From Mycobacterium sp. 1554424.7 (GTDB lineage: Bacteria; Actinomycetota; Actinomycetes; Mycobacteriales; Mycobacteriaceae): 64,000 nucleotides of DNA. The notes beneath the pieces are model-generated. The model worked only from the letters and a program-made list of their open reading frames with translations, did not search any database and was not told where the DNA came from. The position numbers and the translations under genes are program-made. Of the stretch, positions 49,351-59,103 are shown piece after piece (within the stretch, counting starts at the first letter, position 1; each line of letters starts with the position of its first letter). Location: assembly GCF_001665295.1 (NCBI RefSeq), contig NZ_LZSE01000034.1:267044-331043 (forward strand), read 5' to 3'.

Positions 49351-52275
49351 GTGACCACGCAAACGCTCATCAGACTGATACTCGGACTGGGCATGACCGT
49401 GGTGGTGGGCGCTTTCGCCGCGCGCCGAGTCTTGTGGCTGAACAAGCTGATCATGTCCGGCCAGCCGGCCAGCGGGCGCGCCGACCATGTCGGCAACCGC
49501 ATCTGGGCGGAACTCGCCGAGGTGTTCGGACAGCGCAAGCTGCTGAAGTGGTCGCTGCCCGGCCTGGCGCACTTCTTCACCATGTGGGGATTCTTCATCC
49601 TGCTGACGGTCTACATCGAGGCCTACGGCGTGCTGTTCCAGCCGAACTTCCACATTCCGATCATCGGCCGCTGGGACGCGCTCGGCGCCCTGCAGGACTT
49701 CTTCGCGCTGGCCGTGCTGACCGGCATCGTCACCTTCGCGATCATCCGGCTGCGCACCGAGCCGAAAGAGTACGGCCGCCAGTCGCGCTTCTACGGCTCG
49801 CACACCGGCGGCGCGTGGCTGATCCTGTTCATGATCTTCAACGTCATCTGGACGTACGCGATCTTCCGCGGCGCGTCGGTGAACGCCCTCGGCGACGAAT
49901 TCCCCTACGGCCGTGGCGCTTTCTTCAGCCACTTCATGGGGTCGCTGCTGCACCCGTTGGGTCACAACACCAACGAGATCATCGAGACGGTCGCCCTGAT
50001 GTTGCACATCGGCGTCATGCTGGGCTTCCTGCTGATCGTCTTGCACTCCAAGCACTTACACATCTTCCTGGCGCCCATCAACGTCATCTTCAAGCGCTTG
50101 CCCGACGGGCTCGGCCCGCTGCTGCCGATCGAGTCCGACGGCAAGCCGATCGACTTCGAAAACCCGCCCGACGATGCCCAATTCGGGCGCGGCAAGATCG
50201 AGGACTTCACCTGGAAGGGCATGCTCGACTTCGCCACCTGCACCGAGTGTGGGCGCTGTCAGTCGCAATGCCCGGCCTGGAACACCGCCAAGCCGCTGTC
50301 GCCCAAGCTCCTCATCATGGACCTGCGCGACCACTGGATGGCCAAGGCGCCATACATCCTGGGGGACAAGGAGACTCCCCTCGAGAACACCCCGGAGGGT
50401 GGGGTCGCCGAGAACCTGAGCGGCGAGAAGCACGCCGAGGAGCACCACGTCCCCGAGTCGGGCTTCGGCCGCGTGATGGGCTCCGGGCCGGAGCAGGCGA
50501 CCCGCCCGCTGGTGGGTACCGCCGAGCAGGGCGGCGTCATCGACCCTGACGTGCTGTGGTCCTGCGTGACGTGCGGCGCGTGCGTCGAGCAGTGCCCGGT
50601 GGACATCGAGCACGTCGACCACATCGTCGACATGCGCCGCTACCAGGTGATGATGGAGTCGGAGTTCCCCTCCGAGCTGTCCGTGCTGTTCAAAAACCTT
50701 GAAACCAAAGCCAATCCGTGGGGTCAGAACGCGTCGGACCGGACCAACTGGATCGACGAGGTCGACTTCGACGTCCCGGTCTACGGCGAGGACGTCGACA
50801 GCTTCGACGGCTACGAGTACCTGTTCTGGGTGGGCTGCGCCGGTGCGTATGACGACAAGGCGAAGAAGACCACCAAGGCCGTCGCCGAGCTGTTGGCCGT
50901 CGCCGGGGTGAAGTACCTGGTGCTGGGGACCGGCGAAACCTGCAACGGCGACTCCGCGCGCCGGTCGGGCAACGAGTTCCTGTTCCAGCAGCTGGCCGCC
51001 CAGGCCGTCGAGACGCTGGACGGGTTGTTCGAGGGCGTGGAGACCGTCGACCGCAAGATCGTCGTCACCTGCCCGCACTGCTTCAACACCCTGGGCAAGG
51101 AGTACCGGCAGCTGGGCTCCAATTACACCGTGCTGCACCACACGCAGCTGCTCAACCGGCTGATCCGCGACAAGAAGCTGGTGCCCGTCACCTCTGTCTC
51201 CCAGGAGATCACCTACCACGACCCCTGCTACCTGGGCCGCCACAACAAGGTGTACGAGGCGCCGCGCGAGCTGATCGGCGCCGCCGGGGCCACCCTCACC
51301 GAAATGCCACGCCACGCCGAGCGCAGCTTCTGCTGCGGCGCCGGCGGTGCGCGCATGTGGATGGAAGAGCACATCGGCAAGCGGATCAACCACGAACGCG
51401 TCGACGAGGCGCTGGCGACGGGCGCCACCACCATCGCCACGGGCTGCCCGTTCTGCCGGGTGATGGTCACCGACGGCGTGAACGACCGGCAGGAGGAGGC
51501 CGGTCGCAGCGGCGTCGAGGTGCTCGACGTGGCCCAGGTGCTGCTCGGCTCGATCGAGTACGACAAGGCGACGCTGCCCGAAAAGGGCACGGCCGCGAAG
51601 GAGGCCGAGAAGCGGGCCGCCGCCGCGCCCAAGGCCGCCGCTCCGGCCGCGCCCGCCGAGGCGCCGGCCAAGGCCGAGGAGCCCGCGCCCGCCAAGGCCG
51701 CCGAGGCGGAGCCAGCCAAGGCCGCCGCTCCCGCGCCCGCCAAGGGGTTGGGTATCGCCGGCGGCGCAAAGCGCCCCGGCGCAAAGAAGGCGGCACCCGC
51801 GGCGAAGGCAACCGAGGCAGCGCCGGCTGAGCCGGCCGCGCCGGCCGAAGAGGCCAAGGCCCCCGCCGCTCCGGCGAAGGGGCTCGGCCTCGCGGCGGGC
51901 GCGAAGCGACCCGGCGCGAAGAAGGCCGCACCGGCCGCCAAGGCGGCAGCGCCCGCGGCCGAGGCGCCCGCGGCTAAGGCAACCGAGGCGCCCGCGGAAC
52001 CGACTGCCGAAACCAAGGCTCCAGTGGCTCCCGCCGCACCAGTGAAGGGGCTCGGCATCGCCGCCGGCGCCAAGCGACCCGGCGCCAAGAAATCCGCGCC
52101 GGCCGCCGAAAAGGCCAAGGCGACCGAGGCCCCGGCCGAGCAACCCGAGGCCAAGGCGGAGCCGGAGCAGAAGCCGGAGCCGCCGGCGCAGCCCGACGGC
52201 GACGCGGCACCGCCGGGGCCACCCGTAAAGGGCCTGGGCATCGCGCGCGGCGCCCGCCCGCCGGGCAAGCGCTGA
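49351..52275 (+). CDS. Membrane iron-sulfur reductase (heterodisulfide-reductase-like, Rv0338c-like)
   Basis: A 974-residue protein. About five membrane helices in the first 240 residues, then two [4Fe-4S] sites (CTECGRCQSQCPAW; CVTCGACVEQCPVDIEH) and a pair of CCG domains (HDPCYLGRHN; RSFCCGAGGARMW). This is the layout of heterodisulfide-reductase/glycerol-3-phosphate-oxidase-like electron carriers. The last 230 residues are Ala/Lys/Pro-rich with four KGLGIA.GAKRPG repeats. Start is GTG. Electron donor and acceptor are unknown. Rv0338c is reported as essential in M. tuberculosis (recalled). Confidence 0.88.
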   Translation: MTTQTLIRLILGLGMTVVVGAFAARRVLWLNKLIMSGQPASGRADHVGNRIWAELAEVFGQRKLLKWSLPGLAHFFTMWGFFILLTVYIEAYGVLFQPNFHIPIIGRWDALGALQDFFALAVLTGIVTFAIIRLRTEPKEYGRQSRFYGSHTGGAWLILFMIFNVIWTYAIFRGASVNALGDEFPYGRGAFFSHFMGSLLHPLGHNTNEIIETVALMLHIGVMLGFLLIVLHSKHLHIFLAPINVIFKRLPDGLGPLLPIESDGKPIDFENPPDDAQFGRGKIEDFTWKGMLDFATCTECGRCQSQCPAWNTAKPLSPKLLIMDLRDHWMAKAPYILGDKETPLENTPEGGVAENLSGEKHAEEHHVPESGFGRVMGSGPEQATRPLVGTAEQGGVIDPDVLWSCVTCGACVEQCPVDIEHVDHIVDMRRYQVMMESEFPSELSVLFKNLETKANPWGQNASDRTNWIDEVDFDVPVYGEDVDSFDGYEYLFWVGCAGAYDDKAKKTTKAVAELLAVAGVKYLVLGTGETCNGDSARRSGNEFLFQQLAAQAVETLDGLFEGVETVDRKIVVTCPHCFNTLGKEYRQLGSNYTVLHHTQLLNRLIRDKKLVPVTSVSQEITYHDPCYLGRHNKVYEAPRELIGAAGATLTEMPRHAERSFCCGAGGARMWMEEHIGKRINHERVDEALATGATTIATGCPFCRVMVTDGVNDRQEEAGRSGVEVLDVAQVLLGSIEYDKATLPEKGTAAKEAEKRAAAAPKAAAPAAPAEAPAKAEEPAPAKAAEAEPAKAAAPAPAKGLGIAGGAKRPGAKKAAPAAKATEAAPAEPAAPAEEAKAPAAPAKGLGLAAGAKRPGAKKAAPAAKAAAPAAEAPAAKATEAPAEPTAETKAPVAPAAPVKGLGIAAGAKRPGAKKSAPAAEKAKATEAPAEQPEAKAEPEQKPEPPAQPDGDAAPPGPPVKGLGIARGARPPGKR
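51740..52272 (+). repeat. Basic tail repeats KGLGIAxGAKRPGAKK in the iron-sulfur reductase
   Basis: Four copies of the motif begin near 51740, 51875, 52043 and 52226, each separated by 30-50 residues of Ala/Glu/Pro. The last copy is shorter (KGLGIARGARPPGKR) and forms the C-terminus. The tail is cationic and disordered, as in histone-like proteins. Confidence 0.8.
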
Positions 52276-52477
52276 TCGCAGCTACCGCCACGCTGCCCGA
52301 CGGCAGTTCCAATACCGCCACCACGCGGCTCTAGTGACCTTTCAGTCACCATCTCGACATGGTCGGCCACCGCGACAGCGCCGCTCGTGTTGCGCTGCGA
52401 GCCGAGTCGCAACGTGCGACACTGCGTCCACGCCGACAACGCCGCGGTGATCAGGGGGTTACTGAAAGGGCGCGTTG

Positions 52478-52711
52478 ATGAAGAGGGCGATGATGGGCGT
52501 TTCGGCGGCAGCGGCCATAACGCTGGCACCCCTCTTCAATCCACCGGCACCCGCGCACGCCGACGATCCCTGCGTCAGCGTCACCGACCCCGGCGCCCAT
52601 CAGGATTGCCTCAACGGATTCCTGCCCCATGACCCCAAGCGCAGACACCTTCTGAGCGATTGCGAGGGGGCCAGCCCCCTGGACGGACAGGTGGGCCAAG
52701 TCTGTGGCTAG
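52478..52711 (+). CDS. Small secreted Cys-containing protein, copy 1
   Basis: A 77-residue protein with a signal peptide (MKRAMMGVSAAAAITLAPLF, cleavage likely after AHA) and a mature part of about 48 residues containing four Cys: DDPCVSV, QDCLNG, SDCEGASPLDGQ, GQVCG. A GAAAGGG ribosome site lies 8 nt before the ATG. A paralog follows 105 nt downstream with the same spacing of Cys. Function unknown; exported small disulfide protein is what the sequence shows. Confidence 0.72.
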   Translation: MKRAMMGVSAAAAITLAPLFNPPAPAHADDPCVSVTDPGAHQDCLNGFLPHDPKRRHLLSDCEGASPLDGQVGQVCG

Positions 52712-52816
52712 CTTCTAGCGCCTTCTCTCAATAAAGAGGCGTGCCACGGCAGGGATTTTGCGCGATTCTGGAGTGGCGACAATACGGGGGCCATTTCGCG
52801 GGCGCGAAGGGACGAA

Positions 52817-53104
52817 GTGGTGAAGACGGCAATAATGGGCGCGGCAGCAGCCATAGCACTGGCATCCATGTGCATTCCACCACCACAAGCACGCGCCGAC
52901 GATCCTTGTGCCGGCATCAACGATCCCGCTGCCCCCCAGGCTTGCGTCGACGCACCCCCGCCCGATGAGCCGCTCCAGCGATACCGAAACGATTGCCAGG
53001 CCAGTCCTCTGTACGGCCAGTTGGGGCAAATTTGTCGGGACCTCTGGGTGCCCAAATCTGTGCCGCCCGATCGAGGGCGGGCCAGCGAGTCGGCAATTCT
53101 CTAA
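52817..53104 (+). CDS. Small secreted Cys-containing protein, copy 2
   Basis: A 95-residue paralog of the preceding gene: signal peptide MVKTAIMGAAAAIALASMCI to ARA, then DDPCAGI, QACVDA, NDCQASPLYGQ, GQICRDL. The four Cys and the SPL.GQ.GQ.C ending are shared; a 12-residue extension follows here. Start is GTG (two GTG codons in a row). Tandem duplication is the obvious origin. I do not recognise the family. Confidence 0.7.
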   Translation: MVKTAIMGAAAAIALASMCIPPPQARADDPCAGINDPAAPQACVDAPPPDEPLQRYRNDCQASPLYGQLGQICRDLWVPKSVPPDRGRASESAIL

Positions 53105-53138
53105 CCGCGGTTTGCTAGGGGCCGGCTGGGCGTTCGTC

Positions 53139-54221
53139 TCATCCGCCGGCCGGAGGTCGCCTCATGATGGTGCCGAAGATCGGCGGTCCATAGCCTTTCT
53201 CCGCCGGCTTATCCTGCTGGGCCTTACGCGCTCCCGGCGGCATCGGCGGGACGAACATCGGGACCAGCGGCGCGCCGTCGGCCGTCGTTGCCATCAATGG
53301 CGCCTCTGCGGCGGACAGCTGGACCGGGGACGTGACCGCGGACGGCGGGACCACGAGGTTGCTGACGTACATTCCCGTGCCCATAGAAGCGGCGACAGAA
53401 GACTCGGCGGGCGCATAGGCGGCGGCAGCGTAGGCGTTGGGAGCCCCTCCCACGGCCTCGGGACCGGTGAGGTTGTAGGCGATGGCCAGGTTGCGGGGGG
53501 TGGCGGCCAGGACGTCCGGGTACTGACCGGGGAAGAAATCGTGGCCGCTCATGATCAAGCCAAGCTCGGCCTGCGGGTTGAAAACACCGCTGCTGACCAG
53601 GCTTTCCAGATAGGCGTTCACGGTCTGAACGAACGGATTGTCGAGGATCCCCTGGGCGGGTGCTGCGGCCGCGGTGACGGCGGCCGTTTGAGCGGCGGCG
53701 GCGGTCGGAGTGGTCATCGGGGACGGGGAGTTAAACGTCGGCATCGCCATGGTCTGCAGGCTGGTGGCTTGGTAGCCCAGCATGGCGGTCGTGTTGTCCG
53801 CCCACATCTGCAGGTACTGGATCTCGGTGGCGGCGATGGCCGGGAAGTTGATGCCGAAGAAGTTCGTCGCGATCAGATCGGCCAACAGCGTGCGGTTGGC
53901 GGCGACCACGCTGGGGTGCACTACTGCAGTCTTGGTGGCGACGAACGAGCTGGCCATGGTGGTAGCCGCCATCGACATCTGAGCGGCCTGGGCAGCGGTG
54001 TTGTGTAGCCAGGCGATGTAGGGAAGGGAAGACAGGGTCATCGCCGTCGCCGATGGACCCTGCCAGGGAATGCTCGCCACGGTGGAGGCGTAGTCAGCGG
54101 CGGTCTGCCCCAGCTCGGTTACCAGCTGGCGCCACGCGTTGGCAGCGGTGAGCAACGATCCGGGCCCCGGCCCTGAATGAATCAGTGCTGATGTGATCTC
54201 GGGGGGAGCCCAGAAATCCAC
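53139..54221 (-). CDS. PPE family protein
   Basis: A 360-residue PPE protein: MDFWAPPEITSALIHSGPGP, WQGP turn in IPWQGPSATA, and IQYLQMWADNTTAMLGYQAT near residue 140. The C-terminal half is Ala/Pro-rich and ends KGYGPPIFGTIMRRPPAGG, resembling the tails of PPE proteins without SVP or MPTR repeats. PPE proteins are exported with PE partners by ESX systems; no PE gene is adjacent. It is absent from this position in H37Rv as I recall it. Confidence 0.85.
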   Translation of the reverse strand: MDFWAPPEITSALIHSGPGPGSLLTAANAWRQLVTELGQTAADYASTVASIPWQGPSATAMTLSSLPYIAWLHNTAAQAAQMSMAATTMASSFVATKTAVVHPSVVAANRTLLADLIATNFFGINFPAIAATEIQYLQMWADNTTAMLGYQATSLQTMAMPTFNSPSPMTTPTAAAAQTAAVTAAAAPAQGILDNPFVQTVNAYLESLVSSGVFNPQAELGLIMSGHDFFPGQYPDVLAATPRNLAIAYNLTGPEAVGGAPNAYAAAAYAPAESSVAASMGTGMYVSNLVVPPSAVTSPVQLSAAEAPLMATTADGAPLVPMFVPPMPPGARKAQQDKPAEKGYGPPIFGTIMRRPPAGG

Positions 54222-54441
54222 GACTACCCTGTCAAAGCTCCGAGTCGAATCTCGACGCCCCGCATTCGGGCCTCCCTTTCGGTCACGTTCCTAAACGGCG
54301 ACGTGCCCGATTCGTCGAAACGAGCGTATCGCTTGTTTACGGGCGCCGGGAATAGCGAAAATTTCGCCCGCCGGGCGGGCGTTGATCACAGATTGAGGTC
54401 CGTCAGCAAATTTCAGTGGACAGCGATGGCACCATAGGGAC

Positions 54442-55704
54442 GTGAGTACTCACCAGCTGCCCGCGCACGCCGTCGGCCATCATCGGCAGCGGTCCTTCGC
54501 GCAGTCGTCCAAATTGCAGGACGTTCTGTACGAGATCCGCGGCCCGGTGCATCAGCACGCCGCGCGGCTGGAGGCCGAGGGTCACCGCATCCTCAAGCTC
54601 AACATCGGCAACCCGGCGCCGTTCGGCTTCGAGGCGCCCGACGTGATCATGCGCGACATGATCCAGGCCCTGCCGTACGCGCAGGGCTACTCGGACTCGA
54701 AGGGCATCCTGCCCGCCCGGCGCGCGGTGGTCACCCGCTACGAGCTGGTCGAGGGCTTTCCCCGGTTGGACGTCGACGACGTCTACCTCGGCAATGGCGT
54801 ATCCGAGCTGATCACGATGACGCTGCAGGCCCTGCTCGACAACGGCGATCAGGTGCTGATTCCGGCGCCGGACTACCCGCTGTGGACGGCGTCGACCTCG
54901 CTGGCGGGCGGCACACCCGTGCACTACCTGTGCGACGAGACCCAGAACTGGCAGCCGGACATCGCCGACCTGGAGTCCAAGATCACCGAGCGCACCAAGG
55001 CGCTGGTCGTCATCAACCCGAACAACCCCACCGGCGCGGTCTACAGCCGCGAGATCCTCACGCAGCTGGTCGACCTGGCGCGCAGGCATCAGCTGCTGCT
55101 GCTCGCCGACGAGATCTACGACAAGATCCTTTACGACGACGCCAAGCACATCAGCGTCGCCACCCTGGCGCCGGACATGTTGTGCCTGACCTTCAACGGG
55201 CTGTCGAAGGCCTACCGGGTCGCCGGCTACCGGGCCGGCTGGCTGGCCATCACCGGGCCCAAGGAGCACGCCAGCAGCTTCATCGAGGGGATCAGCCTGC
55301 TGGCGAACATGCGCCTGTGTCCGAATGTGCCTGCGCAGCACGCGATTCAGGTAGCCCTCGGCGGCCATCAGAGCATCGAAGACCTGGTCCTGCCGGGCGG
55401 TCGGCTCCTCGAGCAGCGCGACGTCGCCTGGGCCAAGCTCAACGAGATTCCCGGGGTGTCCTGCGTCAAACCCGAGGGCGCGTTGTATGCCTTTCCCCGG
55501 CTGGATCCCGAGATCTACGACATCGAGGACGACGAACAGCTCGTCCTCGAGCTGCTGCTGTCCGAGAAGATCCTGGTGACCCAGGGCACCGGGTTCAACT
55601 GGCCGGCGCCCGACCACCTGCGCATCGTGACCCTGCCGTGGTCCCGCGACCTCGCCGCCGCGATCGAGCGGCTGGGCAACTTCCTGGCCAGCTACCGGCA
55701 GTAA
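54442..55704 (+). CDS. aspC: PLP-dependent aminotransferase AspC
   Basis: A 420-residue class I/II aminotransferase. The PLP lysine is in NGLSKAYRVAGYRAGWLAI, with NPNNPTGAVY and LLADEIYDKILY as the other cofactor motifs. It transfers amino groups between alanine or aspartate and 2-oxo acids. A GTG start is used. Comparable in length and place to Rv0337c. Confidence 0.9.
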   Translation: MSTHQLPAHAVGHHRQRSFAQSSKLQDVLYEIRGPVHQHAARLEAEGHRILKLNIGNPAPFGFEAPDVIMRDMIQALPYAQGYSDSKGILPARRAVVTRYELVEGFPRLDVDDVYLGNGVSELITMTLQALLDNGDQVLIPAPDYPLWTASTSLAGGTPVHYLCDETQNWQPDIADLESKITERTKALVVINPNNPTGAVYSREILTQLVDLARRHQLLLLADEIYDKILYDDAKHISVATLAPDMLCLTFNGLSKAYRVAGYRAGWLAITGPKEHASSFIEGISLLANMRLCPNVPAQHAIQVALGGHQSIEDLVLPGGRLLEQRDVAWAKLNEIPGVSCVKPEGALYAFPRLDPEIYDIEDDEQLVLELLLSEKILVTQGTGFNWPAPDHLRIVTLPWSRDLAAAIERLGNFLASYRQ

Positions 55705-55735
55705 GCACGCAGCGGCGCCCTTTACCCTCGACCGG

Positions 55736-57010
55736 GTGACGCACTCGCATTCGCACACGCTGTCGTCGGGACCGTCTCCGCTGGGTCCGCTGCCCGCCAA
55801 GATCGTCGTCGGGCTGCTCGTCGCCATCGGGGTGGCCGTGGTGGCCGGCGCAGCGCTGCTCTGGCCGAGCCGCCAGCACGTCGACATCCCGATGCCGTTC
55901 CAGAACGCGGCCGGTGGCGCCGTAAGCACGCAAAAGGGCCACGTGCTGTCCAGCGCACTGGGCGACTGCGGCAGCCCGTCGGCGGGGCAGGTGCTCACCA
56001 CGGAGCCGCAACCCGCGGCCCCCGGCGCCGGGCGCTGCATCCAGACACTGATCGCCATCGACTCCGGCCCGAACGCGGGCGCCAAGACGCTGCTGGAGTC
56101 CTCCCCCGGACCCGGGCAGCCCCACTTCGGGGCCGGCGATCGGGTCCGGCTCGTCCGGCAGGTCGACGAACAGGGCACCACCAGCTACGCCTTTTACGAC
56201 TTCGAACGCGGCTGGCCGCTCGCCGCGCTCGCGGTCGCGTTCGCGGTGGTGATCGTCGTCGTGGCACGCTGGCGCGGGCTGCTCGCGCTGGTCGGCATCG
56301 TCGTCGCGTTCCTGGTGCTGGTGGTGTTCCTGCTGCCGGCGCTGCGCGACGGCGCCCCCGCCGTCCCGGTGGCGCTGGTGGCCTCCGCGGCCATCCTCTA
56401 CGCGGTGATCTACCTCGCCCACGGAGTGAGCCTGCGGACCAGCGCCGCCCTGCTGGGCACCCTGTCGTCGTTGCTGCTGGCCGCCGGATTATCTTGGGCC
56501 GCAGTCGATTTGGCTCACCTAACCGGCCTGTCGGACGACCAGAACGGCCAGGTCTCGGCGTATCTGGGCAGCGTGTCGATCAGCGGGCTGCTGCTCGCCG
56601 GGTTCATCATCGGGTCGCTGGGCGTGCTCAACGACGTGACCGTGACCCAGGCGTCGACGGTGTTCGAGCTCGCCCACCTCGGCGGCTCCCGTCGGGCCAT
56701 CTTCGTGGGCGCCATCCGGGTGGGCCGCGACCACATCGCCAGCACGGTCTACACGCTGGTGCTGGCCTACGCGGGCACCTCGCTCCCGTTGCTGCTGCTG
56801 TTCAGCGTGTCCAATCGCTCGCTCGGCGACGTGCTGATCAGCGAGAGCGTGGCCATCGAAATCGCGCGGTCCGCTGTCGGCGGCATCGCGCTGGCGCTGT
56901 CGGTGCCGTTGACGACGGCGATCGCCGCCGTGCTGGCGAAACCCGAACCGGCCCCGCTCACCGCCGCTGTTCCAGCAGCCCCAACAGGTAGTCGCCGTAA
57001 CCGGACTTGA
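55736..57010 (+). CDS. YibE/F family membrane protein
   Basis: A 424-residue protein. One N-terminal helix ([20 protein letters not shown]) is followed by an extracytoplasmic domain of about 110 residues with three Cys, then about seven helices holding the YibE/F signature region ([38 protein letters not shown]). The family is of unknown function. It starts 31 nt after aspC (GTG) and its 3' end overlaps the convergent rmlA by 53 nt. An N-terminal His-rich stretch (THSHSHT) might bind metal. Confidence 0.85.
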   Translation: MTHSHSHTLSSGPSPLGPLPAKIVVGLLVAIGVAVVAGAALLWPSRQHVDIPMPFQNAAGGAVSTQKGHVLSSALGDCGSPSAGQVLTTEPQPAAPGAGRCIQTLIAIDSGPNAGAKTLLESSPGPGQPHFGAGDRVRLVRQVDEQGTTSYAFYDFERGWPLAALAVAFAVVIVVVARWRGLLALVGIVVAFLVLVVFLLPALRDGAPAVPVALVASAAILYAVIYLAHGVSLRTSAALLGTLSSLLLAAGLSWAAVDLAHLTGLSDDQNGQVSAYLGSVSISGLLLAGFIIGSLGVLNDVTVTQASTVFELAHLGGSRRAIFVGAIRVGRDHIASTVYTLVLAYAGTSLPLLLLFSVSNRSLGDVLISESVAIEIARSAVGGIALALSVPLTTAIAAVLAKPEPAPLTAAVPAAPTGSRRNRT

Positions 57011-57827
57011 CCAGGGTGTGCGCCCGCTCCGCCAGCTGCTCGTCGCTGATCCACCCCTGCAGCCACGCGATCTCCTCGGGGACGCTGACTTTCAGCCCCT
57101 GCCGGCGTTCCAAGGTGCGGACGTAGTCGCTCGCGTCGAGCAGCGAGTCGAAGGTGCCGGTGTCCAGCCACGCCGTCCCGCGGGCCATCACTTCGACCGA
57201 CAGCCGGCCGCGGTTGAGGTAGATCTGGTTGACCTCGGTGATCTCGTATTCGCCGCGCGCCGATTTCTTCAAGTTCTTGGCGATCTCGATCACGTCGTTG
57301 TCGTAGAAGTACAGGCCCGGCACCGCGTATTGGGACTTCGGGGTGGCCGGCTTCTCCTCCAGCGACAGCGCCATGCCGTCGTCGCTGAATTCGACCACAC
57401 CGTAGGCCGACGGGTTCGCCACCCAATACGCGAAAATTGCGCCGCCACTTATGCTTTGGAAGCGACTCAGGCTGGTTCCCAGCCCGGGGCCGTAGAAGAT
57501 GTTGTCCCCCAACACCAATGCCGCCGAGTCGTTGCCGAGGTGGTCGGCGCCCAACACGAAAGCCTGGGCCAGACCCTCCGGTTCGTGCTGCTGGACGTAG
57601 CTGAGGTTGATCCCGAATTGCGAGCCGTCACCGAGCAGCCGCTGGAAGCCGGCCGCGTCGTGCGGGGTGGTGATGACCAGGATGTCGCGGATGCCGGCCA
57701 TCATCAGCGTGGACAGCGGGTAGTACACCATCGGTTTGTCGTAGACCGGCAACAGCTGCTTGCTGATGCCGATCGTGATCGGATGCAGACGGGTGCCCGA
57801 CCCGCCCGCCAGGATGATGCCACGCAT
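56958..57827 (-). CDS. rmlA: Glucose-1-phosphate thymidylyltransferase
   Basis: A 289-residue enzyme that makes dTDP-glucose, the first step towards dTDP-rhamnose for the arabinogalactan linker of the cell wall. The signature [51 protein letters not shown] and [10 protein letters not shown] match RmlA throughout; length is normal. The neighbouring Rv0333/Rv0332-like genes match the H37Rv order. Confidence 0.96.
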   Translation of the reverse strand: MRGIILAGGSGTRLHPITIGISKQLLPVYDKPMVYYPLSTLMMAGIRDILVITTPHDAAGFQRLLGDGSQFGINLSYVQQHEPEGLAQAFVLGADHLGNDSAALVLGDNIFYGPGLGTSLSRFQSISGGAIFAYWVANPSAYGVVEFSDDGMALSLEEKPATPKSQYAVPGLYFYDNDVIEIAKNLKKSARGEYEITEVNQIYLNRGRLSVEVMARGTAWLDTGTFDSLLDASDYVRTLERRQGLKVSVPEEIAWLQGWISDEQLAERAHTLVKSGYGDYLLGLLEQRR

Positions 57828-57849
57828 AAGTGCCTCTCTGTTCGGCCCC

Positions 57850-58218
57850 CTAATTTACGAGATCGCCCTCGGTGAGTTCCGTCGCCGCCAGCGCCGCGGC
57901 CAAATCCTGATGCCGGAACACGGACGTGACGTGATCGCGGACCACCCGAAATGCCGACGCGGCGTTCGTGACCTCCCCTTCCGGGGCGCTGACCTTCTCC
58001 TCGACGACGACAATGCCGTCGTGCACGTACATGCGGCCGGGCTCGGCCGTGCCCTCGCGGGAACCCGCCCACCGAAGCAGCGCCTCATGACCCTGCGCGG
58101 CCCCGTGCGCGTCGCCGATTTCGATGTCTTCGCTGGACAAAGCCACCAAGGTTTCCAGGTCCGAGGCGTTGAGTGCGTCGTGCCACGCCAATACGGTGGC
58201 GATCTCCGAAGTGCTCAT
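57850..58218 (-). CDS. SnoaL-like (NTF2-fold) small protein (Rv0333-like)
   Basis: A 122-residue protein with an NTF2/SnoaL pattern: [40 protein letters not shown] and [10 protein letters not shown]. The fold serves both enzymes and ligand carriers, so function is open. The longer open frame upstream belongs to the next gene's shadow; the ATG giving [10 protein letters not shown] is the start. It ends 22 nt from rmlA. Confidence 0.75.
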   Translation of the reverse strand: MSTSEIATVLAWHDALNASDLETLVALSSEDIEIGDAHGAAQGHEALLRWAGSREGTAEPGRMYVHDGIVVVEEKVSAPEGEVTNAASAFRVVRDHVTSVFRHQDLAAALAATELTEGDLVN

Positions 58219-58246
58219 GGTCAGCAAGCTACCGTGTCCGCCTGAG

Positions 58247-59002
58247 TTACAACGGCGTACGGTCCAGCCAGTTCTGCCACACGGCGTCGTCCCCGAAGAG
58301 CTCGACACCGGTGTCGCCAAGCGCGACCCGGCGAACCAACGCCAGCAACAGTTCGGTCGCGCCCCCGCGCAGCGCCGCGCTGCCCTTGCCGTGCTCGTGC
58401 GACCAGGTGATCGCGCCCCCGTCGACGCCGATGGTCCATTCGCCGGCCGCGCCCAGCCCCGGGTCGGTGGCGTGCAGGTGCAGGGTGCTGCCCGCCTCGA
58501 GCGGCAACGGCGCCCCGTCGGCTCCCGCCTGAATCGCCACGCGCTCAAGCCATTCCGTTATCGCGTCGGCCGCGATGTCGGCGTCGAGGGTGAACTCGCT
58601 GCCGGTCGCGAGGGCGGCGTCGGCGCGGTGCACCGCCGTCTCGTGCAGGCGTCGCCGCACCCACCAGTTCGCCGGACGGGTCCCGAGGAACGTCCACACC
58701 GGCGTTTCCACGCCCGACAGCTCGACGGCGTCCACCAGCCGCTGCGCGCCGCCGTGCAACCAGGAGATCGCGTCGTCGGGATCCGGGGGCGGCTTGCCGC
58801 CCTCGACGGTGCGGGGATCCAGGTATTCCTGCAGCCGGTCGCGCACGATTTGCGCCGCCCACCGATCGCCGCGGCCGACATGGCGCAGCAGCTGGGTGAC
58901 GTTCCAGCCCGGGCAGGTCGGCACCGGCGTGGACTCGTCCACGCCGCGGAAAAGCTCCGCGAAGGCCCGGTTTTCGGCGACGAACGCGGTGGCATAGTCC
59001 AC
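58247..59002 (-). CDS. Maleylpyruvate isomerase-type, mycothiol-dependent family protein (DinB fold)
   Basis: A 251-residue protein of the TIGR03083/MDMPI group: an N-terminal DinB-like helical domain (ATAFVAENRAFAELFRGVDE, VPTCPGWNVTQLLRHVGRGD with the metal-binding His, HETAVHRADAALATG) and a C-terminal sterol-carrier-like domain. Related proteins use mycothiol in isomerisation or detoxification. Substrate unknown. Matches Rv0332 by locus. Confidence 0.82.
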   Translation of the reverse strand: MDYATAFVAENRAFAELFRGVDESTPVPTCPGWNVTQLLRHVGRGDRWAAQIVRDRLQEYLDPRTVEGGKPPPDPDDAISWLHGGAQRLVDAVELSGVETPVWTFLGTRPANWWVRRRLHETAVHRADAALATGSEFTLDADIAADAITEWLERVAIQAGADGAPLPLEAGSTLHLHATDPGLGAAGEWTIGVDGGAITWSHEHGKGSAALRGGATELLLALVRRVALGDTGVELFGDDAVWQNWLDRTPL

Positions 59003-59103
59003 GCGGTCAGGCTACCCGCCGGCCCCGACAGCGTTGATCCGGTGCGGCAAGCCGCCGATGGCGATAACGTCCGTCGTGGCATCGACTGAGGGAAGGCGGG
59101 GGC

